Both the position numbers and the translations under genes were made by a program. The notes under the pieces were generated by a model. It worked only from the letters and a program-made list of their open reading frames with translations. It had not been told where the DNA came from and did no database searches. From positions 346,917-410,916 of the forward strand of contig CAJQUW010012887.1 in assembly GCA_907163375.1 (NCBI GenBank): a DNA stretch of 64,000 nucleotides, given 5' to 3'. Positions 41,101 through 48,310 of the stretch are shown here, piece by piece (within the stretch, counting starts at the first letter, position 1; the number at the start of each line of letters is the position of its first letter). Origin of the DNA: Prostheceraeus crozeri (taxonomy: Eukaryota > Platyhelminthes > Polycladida > Euryleptidae).

Positions 41101-41142
41101 CTTCAATGTTATTAATGAGCCAACGTTCGGATGGAAATGCAT
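10759..41142 (-). CDS. NEURL4: Neuralized-like protein 4, six NHR repeats (14 exons, 3' end missing)
   Basis: Joined minus-strand exons: 41142-40984, 38467-38254, 38143-37997, 32078-31669, 27372-27154, 20920-20463, 19049-18760, 17420-17176, 17111-16774, 15513-15303, 15245-14888, 14397-13910, 12677-12408, 11184-10759. They give 4,233 nt, or 1,411 codons, and every junction is GT-AG with matching phase. Six NHR repeats follow one another, with the family signatures W(S/T/A)GS(L/V/I), (E/D)(I/M/A)GVT and VDLYG. In animals NEURL4 (about 1,560 residues in human) is a centriolar adaptor that works with the ubiquitin ligase HERC2 and restrains CP110; that role is family knowledge, not read from this sequence. 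The start ATG has a stop codon directly before it in frame, and NHR1 begins two residues later. The last part of NHR6 and the C-terminus are outside the window. Confidence 0.93.
11185..12407. other. NEURL4 intron 13, nothing else seen
   Basis: An intron of 1.2 kb between exons 13 and 14. It is AT-rich, and I see no repeat or coding signal in it. Confidence 0.7.
12408..12677 (-). CDS. NEURL4: NEURL4 coding exon 13 (NHR5 end and linker)
   Basis: The acceptor is CCTCAG before 12677 and the donor is GACCAG|GTGAGA after 12408; phase 0 at both ends, 90 codons. [17 protein letters not shown] closes NHR5. An acidic, serine-rich linker ([10 protein letters not shown]) leads to the last repeat. Confidence 0.9.
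12678..13909. other. NEURL4 intron 12, nothing else seen
   Basis: An intron of 1.2 kb between exons 12 and 13. No recognisable mobile element, RNA gene or open frame of note. Confidence 0.7.
13910..14397 (-). CDS. NEURL4: NEURL4 coding exon 12 (NHR5 main part)
   Basis: The acceptor is TTGCAG before 14397 and the donor is CCCAAG|GTAAGA after 13910; phase 1 in, phase 0 out. NHR5 opens at [20 protein letters not shown]. It has [10 protein letters not shown], a long divergent middle ([13 protein letters not shown]), LRVGVHY, and [11 protein letters not shown]. It lacks the usual WSGS core, so it is the most divergent of the repeats here. Confidence 0.92.
14888..15245 (-). CDS. NEURL4: NEURL4 coding exon 11 (linker between NHR4 and NHR5)
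   Basis: The acceptor is CCTCAG before 15245, after an intron of 57 bp. The donor chosen is GAGAG|GTAGGT after 14888, phase 1, because it restores frame with exon 12; the frame stays open further, to about 14742, so the 3' end is less certain than elsewhere. The peptide is rich in serine and threonine with no domain I recognise, and sits where NEURL4 proteins have a variable linker. Confidence 0.8.
15303..15513 (-). CDS. NEURL4: NEURL4 coding exon 10 (NHR4 end)
   Basis: The acceptor is TTGCAG before 15513 and the donor is GCACAG|GTGAGA after 15303; phase 2 in, phase 0 out. It completes [12 protein letters not shown] across the junction, then encodes [20 protein letters not shown] and [11 protein letters not shown], the end of NHR4. 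Confidence 0.94.
15514..16773. other. NEURL4 intron 9, nothing else seen
   Basis: An intron of 1.26 kb between exons 9 and 10. It holds a C8 run at about 15600-15607. Short open frames near 16036-16548 overlap on both strands and show no family signature. Confidence 0.7.
16774..17111 (-). CDS. NEURL4: NEURL4 coding exon 9 (NHR4 first part)
   Basis: The acceptor is TTACAG before 17111 and the donor is CTGAG|GTGAGC after 16774; phase 0 in, phase 2 out. It encodes an alanine-rich linker, then [43 protein letters not shown] and the start of ETWVLS. The intron before it is only 64 bp. Confidence 0.93.
17176..17420 (-). CDS. NEURL4: NEURL4 coding exon 8 (acidic loop, NHR3 end)
   Basis: The acceptor is TTACAG before 17420 and the donor is CAA|GTGAGT after 17176; phase 1 in, phase 0 out. 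About 35 residues rich in aspartate and glutamate (DEDGDEEEG is part) come first. The closing NHR3 strands follow: [19 protein letters not shown] and [10 protein letters not shown]. With exon 7 this makes a basic-then-acidic insertion in the middle of NHR3. Confidence 0.93.
18481..18554 (+). tRNA. tRNA-like gene, anticodon AGT (Thr) by structure, possibly a pseudogene
   Basis: A 74-nt cloverleaf can be drawn. The acceptor is GTGGCTC with CAGCCGC (last pair mismatched), the D arm GCTC/GAGC, and the anticodon stem (C)AGGT with ACCT(T) around a CTAGTTA loop. The T arm is GTAGG TTCGAAT CCTAC, and the discriminator is A. The internal A box (TAGCTCAGTTGG) and B box (GGTTCGAATCC) are intact, and TTTT follows within 7 nt as a Pol III terminator. 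The extra base between acceptor and D stem and the two mismatches leave open a pseudogene or a repeat head. It lies in NEURL4 intron 7 on the opposite strand. Confidence 0.6.
18760..19049 (-). CDS. NEURL4: NEURL4 coding exon 7 (NHR3 middle, NLS-like basic patch)
   Basis: The acceptor is CTTCAG before 19049 and the donor is CGAG|GTAATT after 18760; phase 2 in, phase 1 out. It encodes [28 protein letters not shown] and [11 protein letters not shown], followed by [13 protein letters not shown]. The basic stretch resembles a monopartite nuclear localisation signal and sits in an extended loop that the other repeats here lack. Confidence 0.92.
19210..20456 (-). mobile_element. Degenerate non-LTR reverse transcriptase (LINE remnant)
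   Basis: Read on the minus strand in shifting frames, successive reverse transcriptase motifs appear in correct order. [14 protein letters not shown] is at the start, then [10 protein letters not shown], then [10 protein letters not shown] (19896-19925), [17 protein letters not shown] (about 19700-19755), and [10 protein letters not shown], whose YADD maps to 19639-19650. Stops and frameshifts break it everywhere. The block is G/T-rich on the plus strand. Its upstream end directly follows the exon 6 donor hexamer, and it occupies most of NEURL4 intron 6. The family looks Jockey/CR1-like, but the exact clade cannot be set. Confidence 0.85.
20463..20920 (-). CDS. NEURL4: NEURL4 coding exon 6 (NHR2 end, linker, NHR3 start)
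   Basis: The acceptor is TTTCAG before 20920 and the donor is AA|GTGAGT after 20463; phase 0 in, phase 2 out. It starts with [11 protein letters not shown] and contains [11 protein letters not shown] and GVVDLYG, which close NHR2. A linker rich in proline, serine and alanine follows, and then NHR3 opens at [13 protein letters not shown] decayed LINE begins within a few bases after the donor hexamer. Confidence 0.93.
21534..21592 (+). repeat. Terminal fragment of a hAT-like non-autonomous element
   Basis: This matches the outer 60 bp of the element at 52250-52941 (reverse strand): CAGCGTTGCCACCG, a CCTCGAGAC block, then GTGTATCGA. Only the end is recognisable; the following sequence does not match. 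Confidence 0.6.
22440..22740 (-). mobile_element. 3' end of a LINE ORF2 (remnant)
   Basis: Minus-strand translation gives [18 protein letters not shown], then [28 protein letters not shown] and the terminal basic stretch. This is the usual C-terminal block of non-LTR retrotransposon ORF2 proteins (LRWFGHV... RPKKRW... DRxxW). One frame change is needed near 22620. It lies in NEURL4 intron 5. Confidence 0.8.
23190..23873 (+). mobile_element. hAT-like non-autonomous element (MITE), copy 2
   Basis: About 680 bp that align in inverted orientation with 52250-52941. Shared blocks include GATTGCACGCC, GAATTCATTAATACGAAT, ACCACATCGAT, AGCTAGAAAATT, GGACATCAAATCAATGTCA and AATATTTTTC. The right end reads GGCAACGCTG, the inverse of the CAGCGTTGCC end of the other copies, consistent with terminal inverted repeats of hAT type. 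The left end is not clean. There is no coding capacity. Confidence 0.75.
24200..26514 (+). mobile_element. 5'-truncated non-LTR retrotransposon with (TTA)n tail
   Basis: The frame at 24216-24480 holds an endonuclease fragment with VILTGDVND, the altered form of the GDFN motif. The frame at 24497-25861 holds a nearly complete reverse transcriptase: [50 protein letters not shown] and AYADDKS, with YADD at 25748-25759. The frame changes at about 25855 into a C-terminal part (25858-26436) with [19 protein letters not shown] and a thumb/connection region. AATAAAG at about 26475 and a (TTA)n run to 26514 end the element. Two frameshifts and loss of the 5' end make it inactive. The set of motifs fits the Jockey/CR1 group. 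It lies on the strand opposite to NEURL4, in intron 5. Confidence 0.92.
26487..26514. repeat. (TTA)n microsatellite tail
   Basis: About nine TTA/ATT triplets directly after the LINE polyadenylation-like AATAAAG. It is best read as the 3' tail of the element rather than an independent microsatellite. Confidence 0.85.
27154..27372 (-). CDS. NEURL4: NEURL4 coding exon 5 (NHR2 middle)
   Basis: The acceptor is CCACAG before 27372 and the donor is TTGAAA|GTAAGT after 27154; phase 0 at both ends, 73 codons. It encodes [24 protein letters not shown], an IIMSGCGIL strand and the NGRG turn. It is flanked by introns of 4.3 and 6.2 kb that hold the foldback array and a truncated LINE. Confidence 0.94.
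27910..30153. mobile_element. Foldback transposon with tandemly expanded right end
   Basis: The left arm 27910-28270 and an inverted right arm from about 28425 match over roughly 350 bp. Shared in inverse are GTCTGCCGAGTTCTAGTGAG, TCCAATGGGACG, TTTTTGGCTAAAATGAA, TTTTCTCTGATT and CCCAGAGTC. The outermost unit (AGTCCGGCAGCCAGCACGAG to GATGTACACC) is present twice on the left but about 20 times on the right, as a 76-bp tandem array. No transposase is encoded. Related elements lie at 33745-34326 and 48841-52010. Terminal inverted repeats made of short tandem units are the hallmark of foldback (FB-type) elements; assignment to a known superfamily is not possible from this sequence. Confidence 0.85.
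28637..30153 (+). repeat. 76-bp minisatellite, about 20 copies
   Basis: Units start with GGTGTACATCATTCTGTGAA at 28713 and 28789 and then every 76 bp, usually with only 0-4 differences. Each unit is the inverse of the outermost 76 bp of the foldback element's left end. The last unit ends at CCGGACT (30153), the element's tip. Confidence 0.95.
30160..30450 (+). pseudogene. Helix-turn-helix domain remnant of a transposase-like protein
   Basis: The frame reads [14 protein letters not shown], then [20 protein letters not shown] and [13 protein letters not shown]. This order (FTxKER, PTxxxFLxxxxxFxETGSV, RSGRP) is typical of the N-terminal DNA-binding domains of mariner-like and similar transposases found in arthropod and other genomes. 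The open frame happens to start inside the neighbouring 76-bp array. No catalytic domain follows; the frame ends at 30522. It is a remnant, not a complete gene. Confidence 0.65.
31078..31096. repeat. (AG)n microsatellite
   Basis: A 19-bp uninterrupted AG run in NEURL4 intron 4. Confidence 0.9.
31669..32078 (-). CDS. NEURL4: NEURL4 coding exon 4 (linker, NHR2 first part)
   Basis: The acceptor is CCTCAG before 32078 and the donor is CTCCAG|GTAAGA after 31669; phase 1 in, phase 0 out. The first two thirds are a serine/threonine-rich linker with little predicted structure. NHR2 then begins at [14 protein letters not shown] and reaches [13 protein letters not shown]. The retrozyme-like insertion at 32171-32658 lies only about 90 bp upstream of this exon's acceptor. 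Confidence 0.92.
32196..32237 (-). ncRNA. Hammerhead ribozyme motif, core mutated (CTGATAA)
   Basis: The minus-strand copy has the same stem I, a stem II of GGCC-TAACA-GGCC, the GAAA core and the GTC triplet. The first core segment reads CTGATAA instead of CTGATGA (plus strand 32225-32231). The changed base is G8, which takes part in catalysis, so this copy is predicted to be inactive or very slow. Its cleavage position corresponds to the 32202/32201 boundary. Confidence 0.8.
32241..32302 (-). promoter_or_regulatory. Internal Pol III promoter boxes of the retrozyme-like unit
   Basis: The A box TGGCCTTGTGGTTAGAGG is at 32302-32285 and the B box GGTTCAAACC at 32250-32241, spaced as in tRNA-derived SINEs. 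The partial plus-strand copy keeps only the B box (32548-32557). I could not draw a full cloverleaf. Confidence 0.75.
32561..32602 (+). ncRNA. Hammerhead ribozyme motif, intact core
   Basis: Stem I is CCACGA (32561-32566) with TCGTGG (32597-32602). The core CTGATGA is at 32567-32573. Stem II is GGCC-CAACA-GGCC (32574-32586). The core GAAA is at 32587-32590. Stem III is a minimal CATG (32591-32594), giving the cleavage triplet GTC at 32594-32596, with the cut predicted after 32596. All conserved core bases of a type I hammerhead are present. A very short stem III is known from newt satellite, Penelope-like and retrozyme hammerheads, where two molecules can act as a dimer. Confidence 0.85.
33745..34326. 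mobile_element. Short hairpin relative of the foldback transposon
   Basis: Terminal inverted repeats start at AGTCCGGGAGCTAGCG and share CAGGGAACGAGG, a CACATAGCATAGTACACCTC block and the CTAACCTACTGCAAA stretch for about 85 bp. A second nested palindrome lies inside (about 34010-34093 against 34146-34215), so nearly the whole element can fold into one long hairpin. It has no coding capacity. The tips resemble those of 27910-30153 (AGTCCGG...CAGGGAACGAGG). No convincing target duplication was seen. Confidence 0.85.
35111..36278. mobile_element. hAT-like non-autonomous element with 8-bp target duplication
   Basis: The left end CAGAGCTGGAAAA and the right end (inverse) CAGGGTTGGAAAA are imperfect terminal inverted repeats of hAT type. 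The flanks are GTAAGGAA (35103-35110) and TTAAGGAA (36279-36286), an 8-bp target duplication with one change. The subterminal regions carry repeated CAATTCCAATTCC blocks in inverse orientation. No transposase is encoded in the 1,168 bp. It sits in NEURL4 intron 3. Confidence 0.85.
36287..37996. other. Rest of NEURL4 intron 3, unassigned
   Basis: 1.7 kb between the hAT-like element and exon 3. Short tandem similarities occur at about 37120-37260 (CACAAGTCAACAGCATCA and GAGCAAACACT repeated loosely), possibly a decayed minisatellite. Nothing else is recognised. Confidence 0.5.
37997..38143 (-). CDS. NEURL4: NEURL4 coding exon 3 (NHR1 end)
   Basis: The acceptor is TTGCAG before 38143 and the donor is CGAT|GTGAGT after 37997; it enters and leaves in phase 1. 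It encodes GQLHIFVND, then [16 protein letters not shown], the closing strands of NHR1. The intron to exon 2 is only 110 bp, whereas the next intron (5.9 kb) is full of repeats. Confidence 0.93.
38254..38467 (-). CDS. NEURL4: NEURL4 coding exon 2 (NHR1 middle)
   Basis: The acceptor is TTGCAG before 38467 and the donor is AAGA|GTGAGT after 38254; phase 0 in, phase 1 out. It encodes [17 protein letters not shown], the tryptophan-containing core of an NHR, then DTWIMSG, HNGR and GDTLGVM, which line up with the same positions in the other five repeats. Confidence 0.93.
38700..38960 (-). mobile_element. C-terminal fragment of a LINE ORF2 (remnant)
   Basis: Minus-strand translation of 38925-38701 reads [17 protein letters not shown] and NLDTFG, close to the conserved (F)xVAAxRLWNSLP...SLDxF end of CR1/Jockey-group ORF2 proteins. 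The following residues, [13 protein letters not shown], happen to resemble an EF-hand loop. The Tc1-like element at 38984 is inserted close by. Confidence 0.6.
38984..40867 (+). mobile_element. Tc1/IS630-like DNA transposon
   Basis: Terminal inverted repeats GCTTTTCCCGCTCTTG... (38984-39005) and its inverse (40846-40867) match at 21 of 22 bases and are flanked by TA on both sides, the usual Tc1/mariner target duplication. Both subterminal regions contain several copies of a GGTAAACTGAATG-like motif in inverse orientation (for example near 40690, 40740, 40785 and 40815 on the right). The element is 1,884 bp and carries one transposase gene, broken by a frameshift. It is inserted in NEURL4 intron 1 on the opposite strand. 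Confidence 0.88.
39261..40341 (+). pseudogene. Tc1/IS630-like transposase, frameshifted
   Basis: The frame 39261-39962 starts [20 protein letters not shown] and has two helix-turn-helix parts ([29 protein letters not shown]). The first catalytic aspartate is in [14 protein letters not shown] one-base frameshift at about 39962 moves to the frame ending at 40338. That frame has the second aspartate in [11 protein letters not shown] and the glutamate in [14 protein letters not shown], about 33 residues later. The DDE triad is thus intact and the break lies between the first and second catalytic residues. The rejoined length, about 360 residues, is normal for the family. Confidence 0.88.
40984..41142 (-). 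CDS. NEURL4: NEURL4 coding exon 1 (start codon, NHR1 first part)
   Basis: Coding begins at ATG 41142-41140, with TGA immediately upstream in frame. An acceptor TTACAG ends at 41150, so the first 7 nt of this exon (41149-41143) are 5' UTR and an upstream non-coding exon is expected. The peptide holds the NHR opening FHPNVG, then FNNAIVFS and FEIRIDKR. The donor is CGG|GTAAGC after 40984, phase 0. If the acceptor call is wrong the protein could start further upstream, but this ATG gives a complete NHR1. Confidence 0.85.
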
Positions 41143-41149
41143 TCAAACC

Positions 41150-43689
41150 CTGTAAGTACAGCATGAAAATTGTCAAACGCACATGCATCAGACATTTATT
41201 GAAGCAAACATTTAAAATTCAAAACATGGAAAAACTAAAATGCTAAATTACCAGCGCGCTAGCTGTAGAATTGTTAATTAGCTCAGCGATGCTTTCAAAA
41301 GTATCGATAACTCCGCATCACTGATTAGACTGAAATTTGATTGGAACAGCTTCAAATAGCCGAATTAACTCGTAAATCATTAGAATGAAGGAAAAATGTC
41401 ATTATCCTTAATATCAACTGGCTTACTACTATTGTTATATCTACGGAAGCAATTCCGAATGTTTAGATCACATCGTAATATAGAGACTATAGAAGACAAT
41501 GAAGGGGTCATTATCACCTGATGTAATGATGCTATGATTATCAACTAGAAAATATTAATCACAAATAATCATGCAAACGTAGGTTGACTGTTGTGCAGCA
41601 TGATTGACGAGACCAGTAGTCGATATATACCATGCTTCCATAGAATGCGGCAAAGCAGGTTTCATTAGTCAATAATAAATTGCAGCATATCGATATGAAC
41701 ATATCGCTTCTCGTACAATAGAAGGAAAGATTCAAGTTGCAATTCATTCGAAGTTGCTTTTCATAAGTGCATGCATGATACATAAACATGCTACAAATAC
41801 AATGCCGACGGTCCGCACGCCTGCGTGAAGCATTATCAGAACAGATTTGGCATCTGACGGGATACCTTCAGTTCTCAGACCCCGTGATTTAAGTTGTGAT
41901 GACGGCATGAGACAAAGCGGTGAAACTTTATTCATACGAACTTAGTCGACCCCGGACTTCACATGCGCTCACACTTTGGCTCCCAGTTACATTTAAAATT
42001 CATTGCAAGGTGGTGGGATGCTAGCCTCGAAGGCAGGCAGAAGACTAGAAAATGCTAGAAAATGAAGGTCTGACGTGCGATTATACTTCCGTCCATTTGC
42101 TACAGAACCTTCAAGCTAATTGCGGCGCACAGAGGTTATCCATTCAATGAATTTCGTATAGGCAAACATAATGTCAAAATATCACTTCCTCCTTCCTTTA
42201 GTTGAATATTTTTTGTAAAATGTACACGCAAGGATTGTGTACCAAGTGTTGGAGACTTATTTCATGGCGACATGAACCGTTGTGCAAGCACACATAAACA
42301 AAATATTCGTTTTACAGGGCAAAATAAGCCTACAATTTAGAAAATTCTTGATAGAAGTGCATGTGTGCAATGTATGTGTATTACGTGAGCGCTTTAGAAA
42401 CTGCTATACATTGCTATCAGACCTGTTTTTATCCCATGTAATAATCACGCAAAACATGTTTTGAATAAAACTACAAGTCAATTATAAACTGTATATTATA
42501 AATTTATATACTGATATAATTGTAAACGCACAAAAATTGTCTTATTGTAGTTTTATAAAGCTCAGTACTTCAATCTCGCATTTCCTTAACACTTTTAAAA
42601 TTTACTACTTTTTTGACGCGATGGCATGCATATGCCATCTTCGAATTCGATCCGAAACGACTAGCATCCATTCTACATGTGAAAATGTCCATATTTCGTG
42701 ATATTTCAAGCTACGTTTACTGATATAATTCGAAATATGCAAAGAAATCACTGCTACGTTTAATGGATAAATAACTGCACAGCTAGAGGAATCAGAATGC
42801 ATGGACCAACATGCACTATCTTGGATGAATGTTACTTTTGTGCGCTCCTGCAAGGACCTTGGAAAGTTGGAATATGGAATATTGGTGATGAATGATCTTT
42901 CTTCTGACAATCATGTGAACAACACTGTGAATCGGACAAGTAGGCAGCAGTGCTTTGTTCGGCATACATGTGCAGCAAGCTACCTGAAAACATATGCTCA
43001 GTTTTGTTAAACGAGATTCATATTCGTATTCCGTAATATATTAAAGCATTGTATACATTGTAGAGTCCGCACCACGAAAAACATCAACCTTATTCAGAGT
43101 GGACGAAGGGGTATGCCTCAGACATTCTGCCACAAAAGGCATTTATCATATCGTGAAAGAATCAAACTTAGAATCTATTATCACTTAAGGCTCAGATATT
43201 ACGACATCATCTCATTTTCCCTCTATTTCCTTTTTTAGAAGTTCTAGAGAATCCAGAGCTCGAAGTAGCAGTCTTCGCATATATCCAAGGCGTCATCACA
43301 AATATAGACAGTATTTCTTTTCCGCTTACATCTCAGACCAAAGGGCAATTCACTCCCGAAAACTAATTTCAGTCGAAAGCTTTAATGATGTAAAATGCAA
43401 AACTGACTGCGTCTTCGGCGTCCAACCTTTCCAGCGTCTATTCCAGTTGTAGGAACATTTAATAGGATTTTTCCTATCCCAACCAGATGATCGACCTGCT
43501 TCAACTTCATGAGGCCGTGCTTTCTTTAGCCACGCGTAACTGTTCACTCTTTATAAAGTTCAACTTCTTCTCGCAATGAAATCCTGTTCACGTGTTTGGT
43601 CATCTGACCATTAGAGGAATTTAAATAAAGACCTTTTAACTAAGCCCTCTCGTTTTCACCATTGTCATGGAGACTATTTCGCAGAATCA
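41150..43689. other. Upstream region of NEURL4, no gene seen
   Basis: 2.5 kb of AT-rich sequence above the first coding exon. The NEURL4 5' UTR exon and promoter are expected here or further upstream, but I see no reliable donor paired with the acceptor at 41150 and no clear core promoter. Short open frames carry no family signature. Confidence 0.5.
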
Positions 43690-44480
43690 CCGTCGTGGAT
43701 GCCCTCAAGAGATTGTCTGCACAGATGACTGGATCATAACATCGGGCTGAGTCGATGATTTTAAGACTCGTTTCCTTTGAAGGCAAACCTGGAGGCGAAA
43801 GGTATGGCAGTCAACATAGATAAGACTAAGCCGGAGTGGTCAGGAATTAGTGAGAGAGGAAGGAAAGCATCCTTGTTGTGTCTGATGGAAGGGTGCGGAA
43901 TGGAACTCGATTTGCTACTCAACTTGCCGAAAATGGATGCAGCGCAGATGTGCTGATACGTCAATTCTACGCTTTGATCCCTATTTTAAGTGCCGGCATT
44001 GGAAAGGAGAGCTCCCGACATCATAGACAAGTCGATCAGATAGCAATTGGCAACGTCTAGTATGAGGTCATGAAGGACTTATGCTATTTGGGTGATGCGC
44101 TTAGGAGATCCGGAGGCTGTGGTGGGTCGCTAACCGACCGTATAAAAAGTGCTTGGAAGAATTTCCATTCTTTGAGTTTTGCCAGCCCGGAATTTTCTCT
44201 CACACGCACGGGTCATGCTTACAAGGCATGTATAGGAACCGCAATGTTGTATGCTTCGCAGACATGGCCCATCAAAGCTGAAGATCTCACGCCTCAACAA
44301 GAATGAGAACTTCATGATACGATGGATTTGTGCGGTCAAGCATTATGAAAGACGCTCGACGTGCGACCAACGGAGGATGCTTTGCTTTAGCAATTTCGAT
44401 GCCGAGTTGCGACAAAATCGCTTAAGGTGTTGCGGTTACCTCCAAAGAATGTCCAACTGCAAGTGGCCGAGAAGAGTAAT
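43690..44480 (+). mobile_element. LINE remnant, reverse transcriptase end and C-terminal part
   Basis: It starts with a decayed active-site block (CTDD for YADD), then LEAKGMAVNIDKTK. LCYLGDALRRSGGCGGS, RIKSAWKNFHSL, YKACIGTAMLYASQTWP, FMIRWICAVK and RLRCCGYLQRM follow in order over three frames (44070-44306 and 44251-44480 are the clearest). The motif order matches the reverse transcriptase family also found at 49580-51380, but the two are separate degenerate copies. Confidence 0.8.
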
Positions 44481-47400
44481 CGATCATGACATACCGGCTC
44501 CGAACATCAAAGTAAGCAGTTCTGCAAGTTGGGCTCCACATATGGAAAACATACATCCACAATACCAATCTCATACAAATGTCATATCTTACGTCGGCCT
44601 ACGGCAAATCTTTTTCAAAACGTCACATACATATCGATTTTAACTGCTCTATTTGATGAATTAAGAAAATGTGCTTCAAGCAAAATTCATCCTCGCTTCA
44701 TTTGAATTAAGGAACACAGATATGTTTCTTAATAGGATTTAATACCAGCCCTTCAAAAACTTAAGTAATAACATAATTACTTTTGAGGAGTAATACCAGT
44801 CTTTCAAAATTTTTGACTATTCTTTTTGACAAATTCGAATCAAAATGAGCCATTACGGAGAATGTGATACTATTATTGATGTGCATTCGTGTCACCATCC
44901 AGCGCGGGCATTGAAAAACTTTTTATTGCCTACACATTAACAAAAAACAAAGCTTCGGAACATGCTTAGTAATCCTAATGGGCCCTCAGTGAGGCAGACA
45001 TAAACCTCAACTCGTTTCCCTAGAGTAGATAATAATATTTCCCTTTGGTCGACAGTTGACTCATCATTTGGTCATTCTTTTTAATATTTTCTGAATTTCA
45101 TGCGAGAAATTTTGTATTTGTAATTGATTTTGCATTTATTTATACCCTAGTTCACATGAGTTTTTTTTGTTTGTTTATTTGTAATATTTCATACGATACA
45201 ATTTGCTATTTTGTGATTGTTTCACCAACTTCCTTGACACCTTTACAATAATGATTATGGGGAAGATGTGTAGCAGTTTTGGCAGCATGGAACAAAATAC
45301 AATGAAATTATCAAAATATTACAAAAAGGGTGTAATGAATTTGAAGGATAATAGATTCATGGAAATTCTTAGGGAAAAACCCAAAAACCCAGGAGGGCTA
45401 CTGCGCTTTTGATAGTGACCCTGTTTTTGCAAACCCTGACCAAGACACCCATAGCAGATGTAAGGGCGACGTTTTCTGCGGATGGCGATAAATATAACTT
45501 CGCGGAAAGCCTCCGTTACCTCGTCGATGTAGCAAAAGTTGGAGGAGTATGAATAGGTGAAAGAAGGGTGGGTACGTTTGAGATGGCCATGATGCGTTAT
45601 ATGTGTGATGGGTCCTTCAGGGAACGGTAATCAATAATTGACAAAACGCCTTAACTTGGAGCCTGATAGCTTTATCATCCGTAGAAATCTCCTTCGAAGG
45701 TATACCCATGCATGATTAAAACAGGAAGAAGATTGTGTGAAAAGAGCTTTGAAGACAAAAATGAAGGAAAGACCAAAGGGCGTCCTCTGTCCTGGAATAA
45801 ATCGGTGGCATGAGTGATGTCTGCTAAATATATAGCAGCTGCAGCAGAATTGGAGCAGACTTCATCTGTGATAATTGGAGATGATCCATCAGAGGAAAAT
45901 AGCCTGCCACAAACGGACTCAAAACGCTCGCACAAATGCAAAATAGAGAACAGCATTACAATCGATAACATTGAAACCATGCCCCCGCCGCAACATAGCC
46001 TAATCTAAGTTTTGACATCAACAGCATATATGTCAACATTCATATTTTGATAGAACTTTGCTTCTGAGTTTGTCAAATTTTGTACTTTTATCGTCATTTA
46101 AGATGAAAATAATCTGAAAAATCATATGTTTTTGGACCAACTTCGTGGGATTTCACATATTTTATGAATTAAGAGTCGATTAAAGAATAGCATTCAAACA
46201 CGATCAAAGTGATCAAACCATGGAGTGTGGCAGACAGGCAGGAGTTCTCGAGTAAGTCATCAATTTTTTTTCTCACTTATACTTACACAGTACCTTTTTT
46301 TCATTACCTACCATTTGAATATTTTCAACATTTACATTTGTGTTTTATTTTTTATTTTTCACATTGGTTTTACTTACTGAATAGTTTGATTTGTGATTTA
46401 ATTCATTATTAACTGTGTTTCGCCTAAGGTTAGCCCTTGCTAATTCAAAACATGTTGCTAAGTGTGGTCCAGCTGCTTGCAGTAAGGTTATTGAAGGTGA
46501 CATCAGTTATTACTGATTGATGATGCACATTTGAACTCTTGTCCATGGTTGCCTCACTTCAGTGCATGGGGCTAATTCATGTGCTGTGAACCATTTCACA
46601 TCAAGCAGAATTTGATTATTTATGAAAACTTCCTCTGCCCATGCCTCCACCGCATCAAATTCATATCATGATTATGATAGGGAATTTCGAAAGAAATTGA
46701 ATCTTAAATGAAAGCTTTCGCGGCACTTTTTCCCTTGTGAAGTGCATCTATGAAGTGCATGATAGGCAAAAAGGCAACATTGACTAATGATCATTTCCAG
46801 AGCATCATAAAGCGTTGACGTGCACAGAGACGTGTATGCATATGTGCATGAGTGATTTCCAACTATGCCAGTTTTACTTTCAAATGCATTAATCTTAATA
46901 ACCAGTTGATACCCAATTCATTACCTACTAAAATAGCATTAATTTGCTTGCCAAAAAGATTGGATATTTAAATTATGATTTCGTGCATGAACTGCAATCC
47001 TTGGAAATCACACCGTAAAATTCAGAAATCCAACGTTTCTCTCTTTTGGACATACACCACTCTAGTGATACATGTTTTAGTTCAGCAAAGTTGTTGAAGC
47101 GCAAATTCAAAGTATTTTATTATTAACTCCTTTGCCTTGTCTTATTGTTGTTAAATTCAGCGAATCGCTGCTAACCACAACAATCTTTCGTAAGTCTTAA
47201 GCCATATTTTTCAAGTTTGACAAATTTTAAGTCAACCGCAACGTCATTATCGAGTTAGCGCCAATGAACTTATCGAGATAAAATTACATTGGTCAGGAGA
47301 CGGAGAGATCTGAGTAGTTGATGTATAATTATTCCATGGTTTCAATAAGTTTATTTTTTCTAGGTGTGTTGAACAAACATTTCCTTCATGCAGAATGATG

Positions 47401-48004
47401 GTGTTAATGCAAATACCTCAAAATCTTCATGGTCTGAAAGTATTCAGGCAAGATGAAAGGAGCAACCATAGGACTATTCGATCCATTAGTTTTCGCTTTG
47501 ACCGTGTCACTGCAGCTTAGTGCCGTGTTGCCGAGTGCAGAAGATTTTGAGACTAAAAGATAATGGAATCGAAGCAAGTTCGTGACAATTTTTAGTATGC
47601 TGCATGATAGCTGTTTCAATTTGTACGGAATTCTGTCTGGGCAGTATTTGCATCCTACTCATACGCATGATAGTTGATGTGACGTCAATAAATAACACGG
47701 CATCAAAAATTAACTAGTGCTGTGGTAGCATGCATACCTAAGCCTTGAAAATGTAAAAGCTTTGTGTTCTGAGGGGTGCGAGGATTTTTGGCGAACAGTA
47801 TAGGCTGTATAAAGCCTATAGGCCTATACATACTACTAGTTCATTTAGTTCAATGGTCGTCTATTCGACCTTCCAGATCCCGCTTCATGAAGCAGTCGCT
47901 GTCTGTTCATGTCAGACTGGTTCTCTACGAAGTATTTAAAGTTAAATTATTGATACTTGAAGTTGTTTTGTTGTTGAAGAAGTTCAGCTCCAATTTACAA
48001 TTGC
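44481..48004. other. 3.5 kb without recognised features
   Basis: AT-rich sequence with short overlapping open frames only. I found no inverted ends, tandem arrays, RNA genes or exon-like segments with splice sites. Confidence 0.5.
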
Positions 48005-48310
48005 TTCTATAATGAGTATGGTGTTCGAATCTTATATGTCTGAAGCCTTGATTTCCCATCTCCAATTCCATGGGTTTATAAATGATTGTCTGTATGGGTT
48101 TAGAAAGGTCCCACTGGTGACTTCTAGCATGTATGACTTGGTCATCACTGCTTCACAAGCTCTTTTCCTGTATTCTTGCTGAGGGACTACTTTGGCCCAT
48201 AGGCTTGTCCTCTTCCCTCAAGCTTTGATGAAGACCGATGATATGTATGAAATATGAATTTATTTGCTGGATTTTGTTGGATGACTTCTTCTGTTCTGCG
48301 TTTTGCCACC
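48005..48310 (+). mobile_element. Small LINE reverse transcriptase fragment
   Basis: Translation gives FESYMSEALISHLQFHGFINDCLYGFRK, in pieces: ALISHLQFHGFIND then CLYGFRK. This corresponds to the (L)xxHLxxxxLIxxxQYGFRxGRST segment of Jockey-like reverse transcriptases; the GRST motif is lost. No upstream or downstream domain is convincing. Confidence 0.6.

Noticed and set aside
41300..48000. Many short open frames of 60-130 codons as small genes
   Set aside because: They overlap on both strands, lack splice sites, domains or composition differences, and match chance expectation in AT-rich DNA.
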